Part shown: positions 1 to 8,140 of the stretch, in pieces
How positions within the stretch are numbered: position 1 is the stretch's first letter
Layout of the letters: every line of letters begins with the position of its first letter
NCBI RefSeq assembly: GCF_000964545.1
Contig: NZ_BBVD01000005.1
Coordinates: forward strand, 310,001 to 374,000
Source of the DNA: Comamonas thiooxydans
GTDB lineage: Bacteria > Pseudomonadota > Gammaproteobacteria > Burkholderiales > Burkholderiaceae_C
DNA: 64,000 nucleotides
Direction of reading: 5' to 3'
Notes under the pieces: generated by a model
Told to the model about the DNA's origin: nothing
The model's input: only the letters and a program-made list of their open reading frames with translations
The model's database searches: none
Translations under genes and position numbers: made by a program

Positions 1-7
1 GCATGCC

Positions 8-2401
8 ATGAATACACTCCCTCCTCAGGCCATCAGCCAGGATGTGCTGGCCGAGAAATATCTGGCCGACGGCGAGCAATCCGAGCAAGAGCTGTTTGCC
101 CGCGTGGCACGAGCCCTGGCAGCTGTTGAACAGCCTGAGCTTCAGACGCATTGGGAGCAGCAATTTCTGGTCAATCTGCAGCGCGGTGCCATCGGTGCTG
201 GCCGCATCATGGCAGCGGCGGGGCTGGACACCAAGGCCACGTTGATCAACTGCTTTGTGCAGCCCGTCGCCGACGCCACCAATGGTTTCGACACCCAGGG
301 AAACCCCGGCATCTACACAGCGCTTTCTCAGGCAGCCGAGACCATGCGCCGCGGTGGCGGCGTGGGTTATGACTTCTCCAATCTGCGACCACGCGGTGCG
401 CTGGTGCGCGGCACCAACTCCTTTGCGTCGGGCCCCTGCTCCTTCATCGATGTCTTCGATGCATCCTGTACCACGGTGGAGTCGGCCGGTGCGCGCCGCG
501 GAGCCCAGATGGGTGTGCTGCGCATTGACCACCCCGATGTACTGGAATTCATCACCGCTAAGCGACAAAAAGGCCGCTGGAACAATTTCAATGTGTCTGT
601 GGGAGTGAGCAGCGCATTCATGCAGGCGGTCAGGGACGATGCCCAATGGGAGCTGGTGCATGTCGCCAGTCCCAGCGAGGCACAGATACAGGCCGGCGCC
701 CATCGCCGCGACGATGGCCTCTGGGTCTATAAAAGCCAGCCCGCGCGCGCGCTGTGGGATGCCATCATGCGCTCGGCCTACGACTTCGCCGAGCCCGGCA
801 TTCTTTTTCTCGACAACATCAACGCCGACAACAACCTCTGGTATGCCGAGCAGATTGCCGCCACCAATCCCTGCGGCGAGCAGCCCCTGCCGCCCTATGG
901 CTGCTGCGATCTGGGCCCGGTCATACTCACGCGCTTTGTGCGCGAGGCGTTCACACCTCAGGCTTTCTTCGATATGGAGGCCTTTCGCGCCGCCGTCGCG
1001 GTTCAGGTGCGCATGCTGGACAATGTGCTGGACGCCACCGTCTGGCCCCTGCCCGAGCAGCAGCGCGAGGCACAGCAAAAGCGCCGCATCGGCGTGGGCT
1101 TCACTGGGCTGGGCGACGCCTTGATTCTGCTGGGCCTGCATTACGCCAGCGATGCAGGCCTGCAGCAGGCCGCATCAATAGCTCGCGCCATGCGCGATGC
1201 GGCTTATGCCGCGTCGGTGGAGCTGGCACGGGAAAAAGGTGTCTTCCCGCTGTTCAACGCCAAGCAGTATCTGAAAAGCGGCTTTGCCAAACGCTTGCCC
1301 AAGGAGTTGCGCGCTGCCATCAAAAAACATGGGCTGCGTAACAGCCATCTGCTGTCCATCGCCCCCACGGGCACGGTATCACTGGCCTTTGCCGACAATG
1401 CGTCCAACGGCATCGAGCCCGCTTTTTCCTGGACCTATACGCGCAAAAAGCGCACGACCGATGGCGGCGAGCAGTTCTACACCGTACAGGACCATGCCTA
1501 CCGCCTGTACAAAGCCATGCACGGCGACGAGGCACCGCTGCCCGACTGCTTTGTCAGTGCGCTGGAGCTGAGCGCCAGCGAGCATGTGGCCATGATGCGC
1601 TGCGTGCAGCCCTTTATCGACACATCGATTTCAAAGACCGTCAACATCCCGGCCGACTATCCCTTCGAGGACTTCAAGCACCTCTATATGGAGTGCTGGG
1701 AGGTCGGCCTCAAAGGCTGTGCTACCTACCGTCCCAACGACACGCTGGGCGCGGTTCTGTCTACCGATTCAGCCCCCACCCCCTCTCAAGCGCCTACTGG
1801 TAAATCGCAGGCTGCTATCAACTCGGTTAGCAGCAGCGGCATGACGGCTGTGATCGAGCGCCGCCCCGAGGGTCCGCTCAATGCCGTGGTGGACAAGATC
1901 GAGTATTTCACGCATGACGGCATACGGCGTCTCTATCTGGTCGTCAGCTTCATGGTGGTCGACGGTTTGGAGCGTCCCATCGAATTCTTCATGCCCGTGG
2001 GCCAGACCGGGGAGAGCCAGCAATGGATCACGGCCACCATGCGCAGCCTGAGCCTGGCCGCGCGTGGCGGCTTTCTCGACAAGGCCCTGGCCGATCTGCG
2101 CAAAGTGGCCTGGGATCGCGGCCCGGTGCGCTACGGCAGCAGGACGCGTGACGACGGCAGCCGCATCCCGCTCTGGCATGACAGCGAAGTGGCGCTGCTG
2201 GCCTATGCGATTCAAAGCATCATCGCCAATCGCGGCCTGCCCCAGCCGGCGCCCAGCACGGCGGCCACGCCGGCATCTCCGCCCGAGAACAATGCCTCCG
2301 TCAGCGGTCAAAAGTGTCCCGACTGCGGAGCACATGCCATGATCAAAAAAGATGGCTGTCAGTTCTGTACTGCCTGCGGCTTTGTGGGGTCATGCGGTTG
2401 A
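8..2401 (+). CDS. nrdJ: Adenosylcobalamin-dependent (class II) ribonucleotide reductase
   Basis: Reduces ribonucleotides to deoxyribonucleotides in the cytoplasm using a B12-derived radical, so it works with or without oxygen. The 797-residue protein has the NCFVQP segment (Cys82), the NPCGEQPLPPYGCCDLG active-site segment (Cys289) and the late CATYRPND segment of class II enzymes. Its last 30 residues form a zinc ribbon (CPDC then CQFC-x2-C). A low-complexity linker at about residues 590-615 separates the catalytic core from the C-terminal TSCPD-like domain, and its DNA resembles a family intergenic repeat (see findings). The start is 7 bases from the window edge, so any cobalamin riboswitch upstream is out of view. 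Confidence 0.95.
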   Translation: MNTLPPQAISQDVLAEKYLADGEQSEQELFARVARALAAVEQPELQTHWEQQFLVNLQRGAIGAGRIMAAAGLDTKATLINCFVQPVADATNGFDTQGNPGIYTALSQAAETMRRGGGVGYDFSNLRPRGALVRGTNSFASGPCSFIDVFDASCTTVESAGARRGAQMGVLRIDHPDVLEFITAKRQKGRWNNFNVSVGVSSAFMQAVRDDAQWELVHVASPSEAQIQAGAHRRDDGLWVYKSQPARALWDAIMRSAYDFAEPGILFLDNINADNNLWYAEQIAATNPCGEQPLPPYGCCDLGPVILTRFVREAFTPQAFFDMEAFRAAVAVQVRMLDNVLDATVWPLPEQQREAQQKRRIGVGFTGLGDALILLGLHYASDAGLQQAASIARAMRDAAYAASVELAREKGVFPLFNAKQYLKSGFAKRLPKELRAAIKKHGLRNSHLLSIAPTGTVSLAFADNASNGIEPAFSWTYTRKKRTTDGGEQFYTVQDHAYRLYKAMHGDEAPLPDCFVSALELSASEHVAMMRCVQPFIDTSISKTVNIPADYPFEDFKHLYMECWEVGLKGCATYRPNDTLGAVLSTDSAPTPSQAPTGKSQAAINSVSSSGMTAVIERRPEGPLNAVVDKIEYFTHDGIRRLYLVVSFMVVDGLERPIEFFMPVGQTGESQQWITATMRSLSLAARGGFLDKALADLRKVAWDRGPVRYGSRTRDDGSRIPLWHDSEVALLAYAIQSIIANRGLPQPAPSTAATPASPPENNASVSGQKCPDCGAHAMIKKDGCQFCTACGFVGSCG

Positions 2402-2410
2402 AAAATGGAT

Positions 2411-2431
2411 AGCTTGAGTCGCGATCAAGCT
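2411..2431 (+). other. Stem-loop after nrdJ
   Basis: A perfect 7-base-pair hairpin (AGCTTGA, 7-base loop, TCAAGCT) starts 10 bases after the nrdJ stop. It has no T-run, so it may be a weak terminator or an mRNA end structure rather than a classic intrinsic terminator. The remaining bases up to the next gene at 2632 show nothing else I can name. Confidence 0.45.
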
Positions 2432-2631
2432 GAGCAGTGCGATGGATGACTGAGTCCGCTGCAGCAGCGTCCATTCAGATGGCAGCCCAAAGCAGCGGTC
2501 AGGCGCGGCTTCGGACCCAGCACCCTGAGCTCAACAATGCGACGGGTGACCGAGGCATGTGGAAACGCTAAGTACAGACGTTGATATCGAGGCCATCGAT
2601 CATCGCTCTCCAACCTGAAAGGTGTTCCGTC

Positions 2632-3279
2632 ATGAAAGTCAAAGTCCTCTGCTTCGGCATCTCGCTGGACGGTTACTCCGCCGGACCCAACCAGGATTTG
2701 CAGAACCCGCTCGGCATCGGTGGGCCTGAGATCCTTGAGTGGTTCTTCCCCACCCAAGTCTTTCAGCGTATGCATGGAAGGTCTCAGATCGGCGAAACAG
2801 GTGTCGACAATCAGATGGCCGAACGCTCCTTCGAGAACATCGGTGCGTGGATTCTGGGGCGCAATATGTTCGGCCCGATACGCGGCCCTTGGCCCGACGA
2901 AAGCTGGAAGGGCTGGTGGGGCGATGAGCCACCCTATCACGTGCCCGCATTTGTCCTGACCCACCATGCGCGGCCCGCGCTGCGCATGCAGGGAGGCACC
3001 GATTTTCACTTCGTCACGGATGGCATTGCGTCGGCGCTGGCGCAAGCCAAGGCAGCCGCAGGTGATCGCGATATTCGCATAGGCGGCGGCGTAGCCACCG
3101 TGCGACAGTTCCTGCAGGCGCGACTGGTCGATGAGATTCACCTCGCTGTACGTCCTCTGTTGATGGGGGCCGGCGAAAACCTCTGGCAAGGCTTGGACAT
3201 GCGGGCTCTTGGCTATGAGGTCGCCGAAGTGAGACAGGGCGAACGAGCCATGCATGTGATGGTGCGCAAACAAGCGTAA
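2632..3279 (+). CDS. Dihydrofolate reductase-family (RibD C-terminal-like) protein
   Basis: A 215-residue protein of the DHFR/RibD reductase fold. The N-terminal strand (KVLCFGISLDGYSAGP) fits the 'SLDG' signature of this family, and a GG-rich cofactor segment (RIGGGVATVRQFL) lies near residue 160. These proteins usually bind NADPH, but the substrate of standalone copies is rarely known. I chose the ATG at 2632 because AAAGG sits 9 bases before it; an in-frame ATG at 2581 would add 17 residues without family-like sequence. Stands alone between nrdJ and a convergent small gene. Confidence 0.8.
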   Translation: MKVKVLCFGISLDGYSAGPNQDLQNPLGIGGPEILEWFFPTQVFQRMHGRSQIGETGVDNQMAERSFENIGAWILGRNMFGPIRGPWPDESWKGWWGDEPPYHVPAFVLTHHARPALRMQGGTDFHFVTDGIASALAQAKAAAGDRDIRIGGGVATVRQFLQARLVDEIHLAVRPLLMGAGENLWQGLDMRALGYEVAEVRQGERAMHVMVRKQA

Positions 3280-3416
3280 CACCTGAAAACCGGGTCGCAC
3301 TTGATACCGCAGGCGTACTCCTGACTGTCCGGACTGTCCAAGCCCATGGTCCTGACACTTGTGACGCTCATGTTCCAACCGGGACGGCTAGCGACAGTCG
3401 TATCCAGAACGCTTGC

Positions 3417-3782
3417 TTAACGCTTAGCTTCGGAGGTCGAAAGAGATGATTTGCCGGAACGATAGGCCAGGCCAGCGCCGCAAGTGGTCTCAGTCGTAGG
3501 CCTCGCATACATCACCAATGGCGAGCTCGCCCAACTTCTCGCTCTTTGAATATCACATTCCAGTTCTTGCCTCTCAAGCTCGACCATCAGGTACTCACGG
3601 TAAGCATCCACTCGGACTTTCGGCTCGGTGGTCGTGCTTTGAAGCAACTTATTGAGTTGTGGTTGCTCGTGCAGCATGCCCTTCTGGCGGTCGAGCAAAG
3701 GCTGGATTCCCGCCTCGACAGGCTGTATTGCGTGAGCACAGCCAGTCCAGGCCATGGCGATAAAAAGAGCGACTTGGCGCAT
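3417..3782 (-). CDS. Small putative secreted protein, function unknown
   Basis: A 121-residue reading frame starting with a short hydrophobic signal-like segment (about residues 1-18, ending CAHA). The rest is hydrophilic with a helical Q/E/R-rich middle (residues 20-85) and a serine/threonine-rich tail. I recognise no family. A cysteine at residue 15 could be a lipobox cysteine, but the preceding residues (AWTG) fit that poorly. Base composition is lower in GC than its neighbours. It may be a genuine small exported protein or a decayed gene. Confidence 0.45.
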   Translation of the reverse strand: MRQVALFIAMAWTGCAHAIQPVEAGIQPLLDRQKGMLHEQPQLNKLLQSTTTEPKVRVDAYREYLMVELERQELECDIQRARSWASSPLVMYARPTTETTCGAGLAYRSGKSSLSTSEAKR

Positions 3783-4141
3783 GTTTGTGCTTCGACCCCC
3801 ACGTAGGTAAAGTGGATGGCATCAACCCCAGACCTTGCCCGATAACACTTGCCACTCTGAGAAGCACTATGGGTCGCCTCACGCCTTTATATAGGGGTTG
3901 GCGGAAATACTCCTACTGCCGTCCGGCATCCAGCGTCAATAGACTGCGTGCGACTCTTCGCTCAGGCTAGGGCTTGAAACGCCATGCGCTGCGACTCTCT
4001 CAACGAGCCTGCAGGCACGGCTCACCGGTTGCGCCGCGCGCTCAGGATCAACTGAACTCCTGACTTCACCCAAGCATCACCACCGCTGGCCCAAGCTAGT
4101 TCAATTCCTCGTAGACGCTGCCCATGGATTCAACTGACAGC
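3783..4141. other. Intergenic stretch, no gene seen
   Basis: About 360 bases between the small secreted protein and the end of the chloride channel gene, both on the minus strand. It should hold the promoter of the secreted-protein gene. I saw no convincing reading frame, hairpin with T-run or repeat in it. Confidence 0.5.
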
Positions 4142-5572
4142 CTAGACTTGACGCGATTTTTGCAGTGAGTCAGGCTCGGATGACTCATCCAGCGCCACTG
4201 GCTGCGTGGACTCCGCCGGAGCCGCAGCGGCTTCTGGCTCCGGCTCCTTGGGCAAAGAGGCCCTTGCCACTTGGAGCATGTGAAGGGCAAGCGATTCATA
4301 CAGAGGCCGCGCAATCATGCGCGAGATCATGCTGGCGATCATGGCCGATGCCATGAGGCTCAGCACCAGTGCATGGCCGTCCACCATCTCCATGACGATG
4401 ATGAAAGCCGTCAGTGGCGCCTGGGTGACCGCCGCCAGAAAGGCAGCCATGCCCATCGCTATCAATGCAGGAGCTATATCCGTAGTTCCAACAATCGATG
4501 CAACGTTATTCCCCACGCCTGCACCAATCGACAGCGAGGGCGCAAAGATACCGCCGGGTACGCCCACCCAGGCCGATAGCCAGGTGGCGATGAATTTGAG
4601 CGTGACATAGAACTCGGGCACATCGGCCTCGCCCTGCAACATATGCTTGACGGCTTCGGAGCCCGCACCAAAGGTGGCGCCGCCGGTGACCACGCCGATG
4701 ACGGCAATCAGCAGGGCCAGCACTGCGGCAAAGCGGATCGGAAAGCGTGACCTGAGCTTGTTAAGGCGCTCGGTGGACGAGGTCAGCGAGTGGGTCATGA
4801 GCTTGGCGAACAGGCCGCCCAGCACGCCGCAGGTCAGCGCCACGGCAAGACAAGGCAGCAGGTCACGCCAGCCGAGTTCGGCCACGCGGATGCGGCCAAA
4901 GTAGCTCAGGTTGCCGAAGACCGAGACCCCCATCAGACCGGCCAGCACAATGGCTGCGATGATGAGACCGCTGGAGCGCGACTCCAGCTTGCGCGAGAGC
5001 TCCTCGATGGCAAACACCACGCCCGCCAACGGGGCGTTGAAAGCTGCTGCAATACCTGCCGCGCCGCCAGCCACCAGCAAGGCATGGGTATTGATGACGG
5101 ACTTGGGGCCCAGCCAGCGCCGCGCCGAATGCATGACACCGGCAGCCACCTGCACCGACGGTCCTTCGCGCCCTATCGACAGCCCCGCAAGAAAGCCCGC
5201 GCTGGACAGCACGATCTTGGCAAACGACAGCCACAGCGACACAAAGCGCTTGCGCAGACTGGCATCGACCGATGGCTCCAGCGTGGCAATCACCTGCGGG
5301 ATGCCCGAGCCGCTGGCACCCGGAGCCCATTTGCGCGTGGCCCAGACCGCTGCCGCCGTGATGGCCGGCATCCAGATCAGCACCAGCCAGCCATGGACGC
5401 CGTGGTAGATGCTCTCGAAAAAGCCGAAAGCCGCTTCGGCCAGCAGCGTGAAAGCCACCACGCTCAGGCCCGCTGCCGCGGCATAGGCCAGCACCACCGT
5501 CCGCTCCAGCCAGCGCTTTCCATCGCGCATCTCTTCATTGAGGTTGTGGAAGAAATCTGGCTCTTGCTGCAT
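4142..5572 (-). CDS. ClC-family voltage-gated chloride channel or Cl-/H+ antiporter
   Basis: A polytopic membrane protein of 476 residues moving chloride across the inner membrane. All three ClC selectivity-filter motifs are present: GSGIPQ (about residues 88-93), GREGPSVQ (about 134-141, with the gating glutamate) and GGIFAPS in the C-terminal half. The retained gating glutamate fits a coupled Cl-/H+ exchanger. No CBS domains follow; the tail is Pro/Glu/Ala-rich. The frame is open to 5683, but family alignment favours the start at MQQEPDFF (5572). Neither start has a strong ribosome binding site. Confidence 0.88.
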   Translation of the reverse strand: MQQEPDFFHNLNEEMRDGKRWLERTVVLAYAAAAGLSVVAFTLLAEAAFGFFESIYHGVHGWLVLIWMPAITAAAVWATRKWAPGASGSGIPQVIATLEPSVDASLRKRFVSLWLSFAKIVLSSAGFLAGLSIGREGPSVQVAAGVMHSARRWLGPKSVINTHALLVAGGAAGIAAAFNAPLAGVVFAIEELSRKLESRSSGLIIAAIVLAGLMGVSVFGNLSYFGRIRVAELGWRDLLPCLAVALTCGVLGGLFAKLMTHSLTSSTERLNKLRSRFPIRFAAVLALLIAVIGVVTGGATFGAGSEAVKHMLQGEADVPEFYVTLKFIATWLSAWVGVPGGIFAPSLSIGAGVGNNVASIVGTTDIAPALIAMGMAAFLAAVTQAPLTAFIIVMEMVDGHALVLSLMASAMIASMISRMIARPLYESLALHMLQVARASLPKEPEPEAAAAPAESTQPVALDESSEPDSLQKSRQV

Positions 5573-5822
5573 GGGCGGGGAATCGTTTCGGGGTGGCTGC
5601 AAAAATGGGCGAAGACCCACATTCTGCGCCCGCCCAAGGGCTTGCCAGATCGGCAATAGCCACAACGATTGCCCGAGTCGCACATCTATTGCGAATCACC
5701 CGGCTAAAGCCCGAGGGAATGCCCATGCGGTCATGCCGCGCAGGCCCGTCTCCGCCGTGGCAGTGACAGGCCTCTGTGTCCGGGCCTGCTGGCTCCAACC
5801 CGGCAGCCCTCATGCCGTAAAC

Positions 5823-6179
5823 TCATCCCGTGAATGCCACCCAAAGCGTCCCGGCCAAGGCGATCAGACCTCCCATGGCCACCAGCACTGCACCGGGCCC
5901 AGGCACATAGGCGAGCAGCCATGTGAGTGCCAGCGCGGCCACACTGAGGCAGCCCAGCCAGACGATGGTTCCCACCGCAGCACCCCACAAGCCCATGCAC
6001 AGCCACAGTGCGAGCAGCATCAGCGCCGCCCCCGCCAGGCGCAGCACGACCCGCAGCGCCGGCCCGGGCTCGCCACGCGATACAAGCTGATCGCAATGCC
6101 TGTCCATGGCCTGGCTCAGCACCAGCATGCCTGCCAAGCACAGCGCCAGGGCGCAGGCCATCATCTGCCACAGACTCAT
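5823..6179 (-). CDS. DUF3325-type small membrane protein of iron-uptake locus
   Basis: A 118-residue hydrophobic protein with three to four predicted membrane helices (residues 4-20, 47-65, 68-90, 95-115). It is the last gene of a chain that starts with a siderophore receptor, and its ATG overlaps the stop of the preceding gene (ATGA), which implies translational coupling. Small DUF3325 and DUF3649 proteins are regularly found beside PepSY proteins in siderophore loci of beta-proteobacteria, probably as accessory inner-membrane parts. Their molecular role is not established. Confidence 0.72.
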   Translation of the reverse strand: MSLWQMMACALALCLAGMLVLSQAMDRHCDQLVSRGEPGPALRVVLRLAGAALMLLALWLCMGLWGAAVGTIVWLGCLSVAALALTWLLAYVPGPGAVLVAMGGLIALAGTLWVAFTG

Positions 6180-6493
6180 GCTACACCTTTCAGCGCCTGC
6201 AGCGCAGCTGTCAGCAGGGCTGCCGAGCCCGCCATCCATGCCATCACGCGCAGCAGGCTGCGCACATGGAAGGCCCAGAGCGTCACTGCGGTGTAGAGCA
6301 CAAAGCTGAGCAAGGTGGAAAGCAGCACGGCAGGTGCACGCTGCATAGCGCCCAAGGCCACAAGCACCTGGGCCATCACGGCGCAGGCCAGCGCCGTGAG
6401 CGCATAGCCGCCCAGCGTGGCCATCAGCACGCGCAGCAACACGGCCCAGCGATGGCGCCTGGTCTGAGCCTTGGTCATTGCCGCCGCTTTCAT
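6176..6493 (-). CDS. DUF3649-type iron-uptake membrane protein
   Basis: A 105-residue protein with a basic N-terminus (KAQTRRHRW) and three hydrophobic segments (about residues 18-45, 52-75 and 78-98). It overlaps both neighbours by four bases (ATGA), so PepSY protein, this protein and the DUF3325 protein are translated as a coupled set. Context points to a role in handling iron or its siderophore at the inner membrane. Function is inferred only from neighbours. Initiation at the sixth codon (MTKAQ) is an alternative. Confidence 0.72.
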   Translation of the reverse strand: MKAAAMTKAQTRRHRWAVLLRVLMATLGGYALTALACAVMAQVLVALGAMQRAPAVLLSTLLSFVLYTAVTLWAFHVRSLLRVMAWMAGSAALLTAALQALKGVA

Positions 6494-8130
6494 GTGAGAC
6501 CTCCTGAGACAACGCCACGGCCCGCACGCAACTGCGCCATGTTCTTGCTACGCTGCGACTTTTCATGCCGCCATGCGCCCCAGGCGACCAGCAGGCCCAG
6601 CGCCATGCAGGTCAGCTCCAGCCCTGCCCGCTGACCATCGCCCTGCGCCAGGTACAGCAGCAGGTGCTGGCCTGTAGTCATGACATTGAGCAGCGGCAAG
6701 CCCAGACACAGCAAGGCCAGCATCCATAGCTGTTCGCACCAGGCCTGGCGCGCCGTGCGCAGCAGCGCATGCAGCAGGCTCAGGACCCAGACCGCAAAGA
6801 ACACACGGATTTCCCAGCTGGAACGCGCCTCCAGCACCAGAGGCAGCAGACGATTGCCATACAGATAGGCAATGGACGCCAGCGCCGAGCCTGCCAGTGC
6901 CGCCACATTGAGCGCATCAATGCAGCGGTACATGGAGGGCGTCGCCGCGCCCCATTCATAACCGCTTCTTGCACGGCGCTTGACCACAAACAAGATCGAT
7001 CCGCTGGCAATCATTGCCGTGCCGACCAGGCCCAGGACAAAGTACAGCCACTTCATCGCCCAGCCACCAAAGGTGACCAGATGCAGCGCGCTGATGACGG
7101 GATAGGTATCGCTTGCAAAACTACTGGACGGCGAACTGGCGGATAGCTGCAGCAGCTCGCCGTCGACGGCATCGAATGTCACTGAATTGGCGCTGTTGAC
7201 CATTCGGCGCGTCACTGCCGTATCCGGCTTGCCTTCCGTGAAGCGTATCGTGGCCGGCGCCCCCTCAGGTCGTTGCACCACCACGCCCACGACAGGCTCC
7301 GTCAGCAGGGACTGGGCCTGCTGCGCAAGGCTGACAAGGTCCACAACTGCAATGGCTGGTGCATTCGAGGGTGTATTCGCCTCGGATCTGGCGTTCAACT
7401 CGGACTCGTAGCGGCTGTAGGCCGAACGGTCCTGCCCATACAGCGATTGCAGCGGCCAGGGCATATAGCTGGTGTAGAAATGCGCGAGTCCCGTGTAGAC
7501 GATCATGAACAGAAACGGCAGCGTGAGCACGGCCGACGCATTGTGTGCATCCAGCCAGGAACGCTGGCCCTTGCCGGGCCGGAAGGTAAAGAAGTCCTGA
7601 AAGATGCGCCGGTGCACAATCACGCCCGAAACCAGCGCCACCAGCATGCACATGGACACCAGTCCCACCACCCAGAAGCCAGCGATACCGCCCTGCAAGG
7701 AATAGTGAAAGGACATGAAATGCCGACCGCCTTCGGTCTGACGCATGGCAGGCTCTGGCAGGACTTCGCCCGTCTGGACATCTAGGCTGGCCTGCAGATC
7801 GCCGTCCTGGGCACGCGCGAATACCTTGACCCCATCGCCTGTGTGCAGCGGCAGACCGATGCGCCAGATACTGGCATCCGGCGCCGTCTTGCTCAGATGC
7901 TGCTCGGCCAGCCGCAAGGCCTGCAGACGCTCTTGCGGAGAAAGCGCCTGCTGGCCGCTGCCTTCCAGTGGCAGCCCCTGCATCCATAGCGTGATGGACT
8001 CACGGAACACGCTGATCGAGCCCGTGAGAAAAATGGCGCAGAGCAGCCAGCCGCACACCAGGCCGCACCAGGTGTGCAGCCATGACATGGTCTGGCGAAG
8101 TCCGGGCCCGGATGCTGGCTTGCCGCTCAT
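6490..8130 (-). CDS. PepSY-associated membrane protein, probable ferrisiderophore reductase/utilisation
   Basis: A 546-residue inner-membrane protein of the PepSY_TM family. The first helix (LHTWCGLVCGWLLCAIFLTG) carries the family's histidine and 'GSI' pattern, a second helix cluster lies near residues 185-235, and further helices occupy the C-terminal third. PepSY_TM proteins beside TonB receptors are thought to reduce or release iron from siderophores in the periplasm. The ATG at 8130 is preferred; a GTG at 8154 in the same frame overlaps the receptor gene. It follows the receptor with an overlap or a 10-base gap depending on the start. Confidence 0.85.
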   Translation of the reverse strand: MSGKPASGPGLRQTMSWLHTWCGLVCGWLLCAIFLTGSISVFRESITLWMQGLPLEGSGQQALSPQERLQALRLAEQHLSKTAPDASIWRIGLPLHTGDGVKVFARAQDGDLQASLDVQTGEVLPEPAMRQTEGGRHFMSFHYSLQGGIAGFWVVGLVSMCMLVALVSGVIVHRRIFQDFFTFRPGKGQRSWLDAHNASAVLTLPFLFMIVYTGLAHFYTSYMPWPLQSLYGQDRSAYSRYESELNARSEANTPSNAPAIAVVDLVSLAQQAQSLLTEPVVGVVVQRPEGAPATIRFTEGKPDTAVTRRMVNSANSVTFDAVDGELLQLSASSPSSSFASDTYPVISALHLVTFGGWAMKWLYFVLGLVGTAMIASGSILFVVKRRARSGYEWGAATPSMYRCIDALNVAALAGSALASIAYLYGNRLLPLVLEARSSWEIRVFFAVWVLSLLHALLRTARQAWCEQLWMLALLCLGLPLLNVMTTGQHLLLYLAQGDGQRAGLELTCMALGLLVAWGAWRHEKSQRSKNMAQLRAGRGVVSGGLT

Positions 8131-8140
8131 GTCAGCCCGC

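Noticed and set aside
2425..3378. A 317-codon open frame on the minus strand opposite the DHFR-like gene
   Set aside because: It is the reverse shadow of a recognisable protein and shows no family motif; such long shadows are common in high-GC DNA.
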